In this document: in pieces, positions 15,887-21,499 of the stretch
Position numbering within the stretch: the stretch's first letter is position 1
Layout of the letters: the number at the start of each line of letters is the position of its first letter
Source: an uncultured Flavobacteriaceae bacterium
GTDB lineage: Bacteria; Bacteroidota; Bacteroidia; Flavobacteriales; Flavobacteriaceae
Assembly: GCA_938041595.1 (NCBI GenBank)
Contig: CALITN010000022.1
Span: 1-21,499, forward strand
DNA length: 21,499 nucleotides
Direction: 5' to 3'
Position numbers and translations under genes: made by a program
Notes under the pieces: model-generated
What the model saw: only the letters and a program-made list of their open reading frames with translations
What the model was told of the DNA's origin: nothing
Databases searched by the model: none

Positions 15887-17458
15887 ATGACAAACGAACA
15901 AAAAGACAACCTCTTTTTATTGATCAAAACACTTACCAAATCTGAGAAGCGTCAATTTAAGCTTTTTGTGGGAAGAATGGGCTCCAATTCGGATTCCAAG
16001 TTTCTCAATTTATTCAATGTAATGGACAAGTCCGAGCGCTATGATGAATTGGCTATTCTCAAAAAAGGAATTGTTTCAAAACAACAGCTTTCTAATTTGA
16101 AAGCACACCTTTATAAACAAATTCTAATCAGTTTACGTTTGAATCCCATCCATAAAAATGCGCGCGTGCAAATACGTGAACAGCTAGATTTTGCTACAAT
16201 TCTGTACCAAAAAGGGCTCTATCGTCAAAGCCTGAAAATATTAGAAAAGGCAAAGCATTCAGCCCAAAAACAGGGAGAGAAATATGTGGCCTTCGAAATT
16301 GTTGAATTTGAGAAGCTGATCGAGTCACAGTACATCACACGTAGTTTGAGTAACCGAACGGCCTCTCTCGTGGCTGATGCCGAAAACCTTATTGCGTGCA
16401 ATGTGTTGAGCAGTCAATTGTCCAATCTCTCTTTGCGATTGTATGAAAAATTAATCAAAGCAGGATATGCTAAAAGCGATGAAGAATTTCGGGATATTAC
16501 AAAGTTCTTTTATGAGAATCTGCCCAAGTTTAATATGGAAGAAGCAGATTTTCGCGAAAAACTGTGGTACAATAAGGCACATGTATGGTATAGTTTTCTG
16601 ACACAGGACTTCCTGTCAAGTTATAAATATGCCTCTAAATGGGTTGAATTATTTGAACAACAACCCGAAATGATTTCTTTGAATCCTGTTTTTTTCTTGA
16701 AAGGGAATCACTATCTCTTGGAGTCGCTTGCACTGATCAAATACCCTGAGAAATTTAAGGAGGTTCTCAATAATATGGTGGCACGGACTCAGTCCGATTC
16801 TTTTCCAAGCAATGAAAATATTGACTCCTTGATTTTCCTTTATCACTTCAGCAATCGCTTCAACTTGCTATTTATGGAGGGGGATTTTGATGTAGCTCTT
16901 AAAATGGTTCCAGAAGTTTTGTCGGGGATTGATAAATACAAAAACCGTATCGATCCTCATCATGTAATGGTATTTTACTATAAAATTGCTTGTGTCTATT
17001 TTGGTATTGGAGATTATGAAACCTGCATCCTATTTCTCAACAAAATTGTTGGAAACCGCCATTTAAAAATGCGTGAAGATTTGTTGTGTTTTACTCGAGT
17101 ATTAAACCTTGTGGCCCACTACGAGGCTGGGTTTGATTACCATTTGGATACGCATTTGCGAGAGACCTTTAAGTTTCTGATTAAAATGGATGATCTTTAC
17201 GAGGTACAGAAGGCGATGATTCGCTTTGTAAAAAAACTGAGTAATATCTATCCCCACGAATTAAAGGGAGCTTTTAAGGAATTCCACAAAGAATTATCCG
17301 TTTTTGAAAGTGATCCTTACGAGCGACGTTCCTTCTTGTATTTGGATATATTGTCATGGTTGGAGAGTCGTATCGAAAACCGAAGTGTTGCTGCTATCAT
17401 AAAGGAAAAGGCTCAACAACTCAATCGGAAGGAACGGCCAACCATAAAGGCGTATTAG
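15887..17458 (+). CDS. Uncharacterised all-helical, TPR-like repeat protein (523 residues)
   Basis: I do not recognise a named family. The 523-residue protein is predominantly helical, without a signal peptide or membrane segment, and is probably cytoplasmic. It opens with a charged segment reading NEQKDNLFLLIKTLTKSEKR (3-22). From about residue 95 on, paired amphipathic helices resemble TPR/SEL-type repeats, for example ATILYQKGLYRQSLKILEKA (104-123), FMEGDFDVALKMVPEVLSGI near 330-350 and YFGIGDYETCILFLNKIVG near 370-390. Such proteins usually act as protein-binding scaffolds, but no partner is evident. I recall similar long conserved hypothetical proteins in Flavobacteriia. It stands alone on the plus strand between two minus-strand operons, divergent from leuA. 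Its last 38 bases overlap the end of the pseudouridine synthase gene on the opposite strand. Confidence 0.85.
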   Translation: MTNEQKDNLFLLIKTLTKSEKRQFKLFVGRMGSNSDSKFLNLFNVMDKSERYDELAILKKGIVSKQQLSNLKAHLYKQILISLRLNPIHKNARVQIREQLDFATILYQKGLYRQSLKILEKAKHSAQKQGEKYVAFEIVEFEKLIESQYITRSLSNRTASLVADAENLIACNVLSSQLSNLSLRLYEKLIKAGYAKSDEEFRDITKFFYENLPKFNMEEADFREKLWYNKAHVWYSFLTQDFLSSYKYASKWVELFEQQPEMISLNPVFFLKGNHYLLESLALIKYPEKFKEVLNNMVARTQSDSFPSNENIDSLIFLYHFSNRFNLLFMEGDFDVALKMVPEVLSGIDKYKNRIDPHHVMVFYYKIACVYFGIGDYETCILFLNKIVGNRHLKMREDLLCFTRVLNLVAHYEAGFDYHLDTHLRETFKFLIKMDDLYEVQKAMIRFVKKLSNIYPHELKGAFKEFHKELSVFESDPYERRSFLYLDILSWLESRIENRSVAAIIKEKAQQLNRKERPTIKAY

Positions 17459-18098
17459 GAACTGAAGCTGTAAACGCCAACTTTTCTTTAGAGACAGGAT
17501 GCACAAATGAGAGCTTTCGGGCGTGCAAGTCAATATTACCATTGGGATTGCTTCTGGGGGCTCCATATTTCAAATCTCCTTTGATGGGAAAACCAATTTT
17601 GGAGAGCTGACTCCGAATTTGATGGTGTCGTCCTGTTTCTAATTGAATTTCCACAAGACTAAAACGATCTAACTGATACCGTTGGGTGGCGGTCAAAATG
17701 GCTTTTTTACTCTGCGATCGTTCTTGGTCGTATGCAAAGGATTTGTTTTTTTGGGGATTGCGGACCAGCCAATGTTCGAGCCGCAAAGTGGTTTCTTTAA
17801 GTCCTTTAGGGATTAGAGCCCAGTAAAGCTTTTCAACTTTTCGATCTGCAAAGAGTTGATTCATTCGCTGGAGTGCTTTGGAGGTTCGCGCCATCACAAC
17901 CACACCACTGGTAGGACGATCCAAACGATGAATGACACCTAGAAAAACCTTCCCAGGTTTGTGGTATTTCTCTTTGATATGGGTTTTTAAAATATCGACC
18001 AAAGGCGTGTCTCCTGTTTGATCCCCCTGAACCAACATTCCTGCAGGTTTGTTAACCACAATCAGGTGATTGTCTTCATAAAGAATCTCAGGAATCAT
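17421..18098 (-). CDS. RluA-family 23S rRNA/tRNA pseudouridine synthase without S4 domain
   Basis: This enzyme isomerises specific uridines in structured RNA to pseudouridine. The 225-residue protein is the bare RluA/RluC catalytic domain. It opens with ILYEDNHLIVVNKPAGMLVQ (5-24). The catalytic Asp is D60 in GVIHRLDRPTSGVV, and the later signature is ETGRHHQIRSQL, close to the usual TGRTHQIRVH. There is no N-terminal S4 RNA-binding domain. The target site cannot be assigned from sequence. It starts 10 bases after panB and is probably cotranscribed with it. The 3' end overlaps the helical-protein gene by 38 bases on the opposite strand. Confidence 0.9.
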   Translation of the reverse strand: MIPEILYEDNHLIVVNKPAGMLVQGDQTGDTPLVDILKTHIKEKYHKPGKVFLGVIHRLDRPTSGVVVMARTSKALQRMNQLFADRKVEKLYWALIPKGLKETTLRLEHWLVRNPQKNKSFAYDQERSQSKKAILTATQRYQLDRFSLVEIQLETGRHHQIRSQLSKIGFPIKGDLKYGAPRSNPNGNIDLHARKLSFVHPVSKEKLAFTASVPNTPLWLAVPSD

Positions 18099-18108
18099 GG
18101 TGCTACTT

Positions 18109-18927
18109 CTAGTATTTTTCCTGTTCGTTGGGAAAACTTTGGGATTTTACATCTTGGGTGTATTGTCCGACGGCTCCCCGAATCATTCCATCCAAATCTA
18201 GGTAGCGACGTAAAAATCGAGGACTGAATTCTTTACTCATTCCAAGCATATCGTGCAAAACCAGTACTTGACCATCCACTCCAGCACCGGCGCCAATGCC
18301 AATTACAGGAATACGAACTGTTTTGGCTACTTTTTGGGCGAGTTCTGCTGGGATTTTCTCAAGGACAATCCCAAAGCATCCCAATTGCTCTAACAATGCC
18401 GCATCTTTAAGAAGTTGTTCTGCTTCGTGTTCTTCACGGGCACGAACGGTGTAGGTTCCAAACTTATAAATCGATTGGGGGGTCAATCCCAAATGACCCA
18501 TAACAGGAATTCCTGCTTCAACGATACGTTCAATAGAAGGTTTTATTTGTTCTCCCCCTTCTACTTTTACAGCATGGGCTCCTGATTCTTTCATGATTCG
18601 AATGGCCGAACGCAAGGCTTCCTTAGAATCTGATTGATAGGTGCCAAAGGGTAAGTCTACTACAATCAACGCTCGTTTGACAGCACGAACCACACTGCTG
18701 GCATGATAAATCATTTGATCTAGGGTGATAGGGAGCGTTGTTTCATGCCCCGCCATTACATTGGAAGCCGAATCTCCAACCAAAATTACATCAATTCCTG
18801 CTTGATCAACCAAGCCAGCTAGGGTATAGTCATAGGCGGTCAGCATGGCAATTTTTTCCTGATTGCGCTTCATTTCTAAAAGAGAGGCTGTGGTGACTCG
18901 AGAGTAATTTTTTTTGGCCTGTGACAT
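18109..18927 (-). CDS. panB: 3-methyl-2-oxobutanoate hydroxymethyltransferase
   Basis: This is the first enzyme of pantothenate synthesis. It adds a hydroxymethyl group from methylene-tetrahydrofolate to 2-oxoisovalerate to give ketopantoate. The 272-residue protein has the expected length and motifs: LTAYDYTLA (29-37), metal ligand D52 in LVGDSASNVMAGHETT, D91 in VVDLPFGTYQ, K121 in AVKVEGG, GHLGLTPQS (144-152), probable general base E190 in VLEKIP, and GIGAGAGVDGQVLVLHDMLG near 210-229. It uses the same 2-oxoacid that LeuA consumes, linking it metabolically to the ilv and leu genes in this window. It is the first gene of a panB-pseudouridine synthase pair and divergent from the DinB-like gene. 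Confidence 0.96.
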   Translation of the reverse strand: MSQAKKNYSRVTTASLLEMKRNQEKIAMLTAYDYTLAGLVDQAGIDVILVGDSASNVMAGHETTLPITLDQMIYHASSVVRAVKRALIVVDLPFGTYQSDSKEALRSAIRIMKESGAHAVKVEGGEQIKPSIERIVEAGIPVMGHLGLTPQSIYKFGTYTVRAREEHEAEQLLKDAALLEQLGCFGIVLEKIPAELAQKVAKTVRIPVIGIGAGAGVDGQVLVLHDMLGMSKEFSPRFLRRYLDLDGMIRGAVGQYTQDVKSQSFPNEQEKY

Positions 18928-18952
18928 GCGTTTGATTGTTTCTAAAAGCCTC

Positions 18953-18983
18953 TAAAGATACACAGCTTTTCGCTTCACTCAAA
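18953..18983 (-). promoter_or_regulatory. Candidate panB promoter
   Basis: On the minus strand TTTG (18983-18980) is followed after 19 bases by TATCTTTA (18960-18953), one base away from TAnnTTTG. The start site would be near 18948, some 20 bases before the ATG. The -33 box lies within the left arm of the inverted repeat described separately. Confidence 0.45.
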
Positions 18984-19002
18984 GGATTCTCTATCTTTGA
19001 GT
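18977..19002. repeat. Perfect 8-bp inverted repeat between the panB and DinB-like genes
   Basis: ACTCAAAG at 18977-18984 and CTTTGAGT at 18995-19002 are exact reverse complements separated by 10 bases. The left arm covers the putative -33 box of panB and the right arm covers part of the putative -7 box of the DinB-like gene. It could be an operator for a dimeric regulator, a leader hairpin, or merely the consequence of two facing promoters both containing TTTG. Confidence 0.5.
18992..18999 (+). promoter_or_regulatory. -7 promoter box for the DinB-like gene
   Basis: TATCTTTG matches TAnnTTTG at all fixed bases and lies 25 bases before the ATG at 19025. No clear TTTG -33 box is seen at the expected place; the closest is a TTTTC. 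A promoter with a weak -33 element may depend on an activator. Confidence 0.45.
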
Positions 19003-19024
19003 AGAAACAATTTAATCTTATCCG

Positions 19025-19612
19025 ATGAACAAAATAGTATTACCGCTGCTCTTGTTTGCGCAAATAGGACAAGGCCAATCCTCAGACAAACTCCCTTTTG
19101 CCTCTATAGGCGACTACCCTGACAGCTATACACCCGAAACTGTTTTAGTGCGTCTGATTGCGGGGTTGGGCTATCGCTATCATTGGGCATCTAAGGATTT
19201 GACCTCAAAGGATCTTGATTACCGACCCAGCTTGGAGGCAGCTTCCTCCCGTGAAACCCTAGAACACCTTTACAGTTTGTCTACCACCATTGCCAATGCT
19301 TGTCAAAACCGCCCCAATATTCGCCCTCAAGATTTTTCTGAAATGACCTATGAAGCGCTGCGAGCTGGAACGCTCAATGCATTGCAACAAGCTGTTGAAG
19401 CAATAGCTGCTATGGAGGCGACTGCCAGTGCCTCGAATAAGGTTCTCTTTCAAAGAGGAGATAAAACGTCTTCTTTTCCCTTTTGGCATGTAATTAATGG
19501 CCCTATTTCTGATGCTCTTTATCATGTGGGGCAGTTGGTGAGTTTTCGCCGAACTACAGGGAATCCCTTAGATTCAAACGTAAATGTCTTCATGGGTAAA
19601 AACAAAAAATAG
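19025..19612 (+). CDS. Exported DinB/YfiT-like four-helix protein
   Basis: This 195-residue protein has a cleavable-looking signal peptide: MNK, a hydrophobic core IVLPLLLFAQ, and a likely cut before about residue 18-21. The mature part resembles the DinB/YfiT metal-binding four-helix bundle. The first helix has GLGYRYHWASKDL with H53, then RETLEHLYSLS with H81, and the last helix region FWHVINGPISDALYHVGQL with H155 and H167, a typical DinB-type His spacing. D163 may also contribute. Functions in the superfamily range from thiol-dependent transferases to unknown. The substrate here is unknown. It is the only gene between panB (divergent) and dnaK. Export to the periplasm is inferred from the signal peptide. 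Confidence 0.75.
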   Translation: MNKIVLPLLLFAQIGQGQSSDKLPFASIGDYPDSYTPETVLVRLIAGLGYRYHWASKDLTSKDLDYRPSLEAASSRETLEHLYSLSTTIANACQNRPNIRPQDFSEMTYEALRAGTLNALQQAVEAIAAMEATASASNKVLFQRGDKTSSFPFWHVINGPISDALYHVGQLVSFRRTTGNPLDSNVNVFMGKNKK

Positions 19613-19628
19613 CTAGTTCATTTCACTT

Positions 19629-19643
19629 CTGACAAGCTGTCAG
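19629..19643. promoter_or_regulatory. Perfect palindrome CTGACA-AGC-TGTCAG upstream of dnaK
   Basis: A 6-bp inverted repeat with a 3-base centre lies 16 bases after the DinB-like stop codon and 55 bases before the dnaK ATG. It is followed by TTTT, so it may be a short terminator hairpin of the upstream gene. Its place just before a promoter-like element makes an operator or activator site for dnaK equally possible. It is not a CIRCE element. Confidence 0.5.
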
Positions 19644-19654
19644 TTTTCTACGCA

Positions 19655-19669
19655 TGGCATAATCATTGA
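19655..19669 (+). promoter_or_regulatory. dnaK: -24/-12 (sigma-54-like) element before dnaK
   Basis: TGGCATAATCATTGA resembles the sigma-54 consensus TGGCAC-N5-TTGC: the GG (19656-19657) is exactly 10 bases before GA (consensus GC). A start about 12 bases further on, near 19681, would give an 18-base leader ending at the dnaK ATG. No good TAnnTTTG box is seen in the same gap. The match has one mismatch in the -12 dinucleotide, so this is a candidate only. Confidence 0.4.
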
Positions 19670-19698
19670 CATTTCTTCAGCGAAATTAAATATTGATT

Positions 19699-21499
19699 AT
19701 GAGTAAAATTATCGGAATAGATCTGGGAACAACCAATTCTTGTGTTTCTGTTATGGAAGGAAACGAGCCTGTGGTGATTCCCAACGCTGAGGGAAAAAGA
19801 ACCACTCCGTCTGTAATTGGTTTTGTTGAAGGAGGTGAAATAAAAGTAGGGGATCCCGCCAAACGTCAAGCGGTAACCAACCCAACCAAAACAATTGCCT
19901 CCATCAAGCGATTTATGGGAAATAAGTTTTCAGAGTCCGCAAAGGATGTGAGCACTGTCGCCTACAAGGTAGTAAAAGGGGATAATGATACGCCTCGTGT
20001 CGATATTGACGGACGATTGTATACCCCGCAAGAACTATCTGCAATGACACTTCAGAAAATGAAGAAAACCGCAGAAGAATATTTAGGTCAGGATGTAAGT
20101 GAAGCCGTTATCACTGTACCTGCTTATTTTAATGATTCACAACGACAAGCCACCAAAGAAGCTGGAGAAATTGCCGGTCTCAAAGTGCAACGTATTATTA
20201 ACGAACCTACCGCTGCTGCCCTGGCCTATGGACTAGACAAAGGAGGGAGTGATAAAAAAATTGCTGTTTACGACCTGGGAGGAGGAACCTTTGATATTTC
20301 TATATTGGAATTAGGAGATGGTGTATTTGAAGTACTTTCCACCAATGGAGACACCCACCTTGGAGGGGATGATTTTGATCAAGTAATCATTGATTTTCTT
20401 GCTGGAGAGTTTCAAGCGGCAGAATCCATTGACTTGCGAAAAGACCCAATGGCATTGCAGCGTCTAAAAGAAGCTGCTGAAAAAGCAAAAATTGAATTGT
20501 CTTCTTCTGCCCAAACAGAAATCAACCTGCCCTATGTGACAGCCACCGATTCTGGGCCCAAACACTTAGTCACTACTTTGACACGTTCAAAGTTTGAGCA
20601 GTTGGCCGATAGCTTGGTGAAACGCTCTATGGCTCCCGTAAAAAAAGCCTTGGACGACGCTGGTCTATCTACTGGAGATATTGATGAAATCATCTTGGTG
20701 GGAGGGTCTACACGAATTCCGATTATCCAAGATGAGGTGGAGAAATTTTTTGGAAAAAAGCCTTCAAAAGGAGTAAATCCCGATGAAGTTGTTGCCGTTG
20801 GTGCTGCTATTCAAGGAGGCGTTTTAACCGGAGATGTTAAGGATGTATTGTTACTTGACGTAACACCCTTGTCCTTAGGAATTGAAACAATGGGAAGTGT
20901 GATGACAAAGCTCATTGACTCCAATACAACAATTCCAACTAAAAAATCACAAGTATTTTCCACCGCAGCCGACAATCAACCCTCAGTAGAAATTCACGTT
21001 CTTCAGGGAGAACGTTCCATGGCCGCGGATAACAACACTATTGGTCGTTTTCATCTCGATGGAATTCCTCCGGCTCCTAGAGGAACGCCTCAGATTGAAG
21101 TGACCTTTGATATTGATGCCAATGGAATTATTAAGGTAAGTGCACAAGACAAAGCCACTGGAAAATCGCAGGACATTCGTATTGAAGCTTCTTCAGGTCT
21201 GACTGAGGAAGAAATCGAAAAAATGAAGCAAGAAGCAGAAGCCAATGCTGATGCAGATAAAAAAGCCAAAGAAGAAGTTGATAAACTCAATAGTGCTGAT
21301 CAGATGATCTTCCAGACAGAGAAGCAACTTTCTGAATTTGGAGAGAAATTGTCAGAGGATAAGAAAAAGCCAATTGAAACGGCATTGGAGGTCTTGAAAA
21401 AAGCTCACGAATCCAAAGACCTTGCACAGATTGATGCTGCGTTGGAGCAAATCAATGAAGCCTGGAAGAATGCTTCTGAAGAAATGTACAAAGCCCAAG
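19699..21499 (+). CDS. dnaK: Chaperone DnaK (Hsp70), N-terminal 600 residues, cut by window end
   Basis: This ATP-dependent Hsp70 folds and remodels proteins with DnaJ and GrpE. The frame is open from the ATG at 19699 to the window edge, about 35-40 residues short of the usual length. The nucleotide-binding domain has IGIDLGTTNS at 5-14, EPTAAALAYG at 169-178, YDLGGGTFDIS at 191-201 and ILVGGSTRIP at 332-341. The interdomain linker is DVLLLDVTPL at about 382-391. The substrate-binding beta domain runs to about residue 500 and contains DNQPSVEIHVLQGER. The helical lid follows and is charged (Glu/Lys-rich). The start is fixed by the canonical MSKIIGIDLGT opening. It is preceded by a DinB-like gene on the same strand, with an 86-base gap holding the palindrome and promoter-like element. 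Expression is expected to be heat-inducible. Confidence 0.98.
   Translation, partial: MSKIIGIDLGTTNSCVSVMEGNEPVVIPNAEGKRTTPSVIGFVEGGEIKVGDPAKRQAVTNPTKTIASIKRFMGNKFSESAKDVSTVAYKVVKGDNDTPRVDIDGRLYTPQELSAMTLQKMKKTAEEYLGQDVSEAVITVPAYFNDSQRQATKEAGEIAGLKVQRIINEPTAAALAYGLDKGGSDKKIAVYDLGGGTFDISILELGDGVFEVLSTNGDTHLGGDDFDQVIIDFLAGEFQAAESIDLRKDPMALQRLKEAAEKAKIELSSSAQTEINLPYVTATDSGPKHLVTTLTRSKFEQLADSLVKRSMAPVKKALDDAGLSTGDIDEIILVGGSTRIPIIQDEVEKFFGKKPSKGVNPDEVVAVGAAIQGGVLTGDVKDVLLLDVTPLSLGIETMGSVMTKLIDSNTTIPTKKSQVFSTAADNQPSVEIHVLQGERSMAADNNTIGRFHLDGIPPAPRGTPQIEVTFDIDANGIIKVSAQDKATGKSQDIRIEASSGLTEEEIEKMKQEAEANADADKKAKEEVDKLNSADQMIFQTEKQLSEFGEKLSEDKKKPIETALEVLKKAHESKDLAQIDAALEQINEAWKNASEEMYKAQ

Noticed and set aside
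19613..19698. CIRCE (HrcA operator) before dnaK
   Set aside because: The 9-bp TTAGCACTC-type inverted repeat is absent; only the unrelated CTGACA/TGTCAG palindrome is present.
1..21499. Mobile elements, phage genes, CRISPR, toxin-antitoxin or defence genes
   Set aside because: All sizeable frames are accounted for by metabolic, RNA-modification, chaperone or hypothetical genes; no transposase, integrase, direct-repeat array or tRNA was seen.

Overview
The window reads as a chromosomal segment from a member of the Bacteroidota, most likely a flavobacterium. The evidence is moderate AT-richness, weak or absent Shine-Dalgarno sequences, promoter-like boxes of the flavobacterial TAnnTTTG type, the gene order leuA-leuC-leuD-cimA-leuB, a GapN-type dehydrogenase of the kind I associate with Flavobacteriia, and E. 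coli-like long IlvC. The window is densely coding: every gap between genes is shorter than 150 bases. No rRNA, tRNA, CRISPR array, insertion sequence or phage gene was seen.

Layout. Bases 1-4551 (+) hold the 3' end of ilvB followed by ilvN, ilvC and ilvA, packed with 1-base overlap, 18-base gap and 0-base gap. Bases 4555-5991 (-) encode an SLC13/DASS anion transporter that meets ilvA tail to tail. From 6121 (+) comes a GapN-like NADP-dependent glyceraldehyde-3-phosphate dehydrogenase, whose stop overlaps a class-3-type aldehyde dehydrogenase on the other strand. From 15746 down to 7722 (-) runs a likely operon: leuA, leuC, leuD, cimA-like, leuB, a membrane-anchored SGNH hydrolase and, after 65 bases, the aldehyde dehydrogenase. 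Divergent from leuA is an unrecognised 523-residue helical protein (15887-17458, +), whose end overlaps a RluA-type pseudouridine synthase by 38 bases. The pseudouridine synthase follows panB (-). Divergent from panB is a secreted DinB-like protein (+), followed by dnaK, which is cut off by the window end.

How the genes work together. IlvA and the citramalate synthase homologue offer two routes to 2-oxobutyrate (from threonine, or from pyruvate through LeuC/LeuD/LeuB). IlvBN and IlvC take 2-oxobutyrate or pyruvate towards isoleucine and valine, and LeuA/C/D/B extend the valine precursor to leucine. PanB draws on the same 2-oxoisovalerate pool for pantothenate and CoA. The window is thus mostly a branched-chain 2-oxoacid supply region. 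IlvD and the rest of IlvB probably lie just upstream.

I found no clearly new multi-gene system. The points most worth a second look are the control region of dnaK (a perfect CTGACA/TGTCAG palindrome followed by a -24/-12-like element), an inverted repeat shared by the divergent panB and DinB promoters, the citramalate synthase inside the leu cluster, LeuA lacking a regulatory domain, and unusual active-site or motif residues in the GapN-like enzyme, LeuB and the SLC13 transporter.
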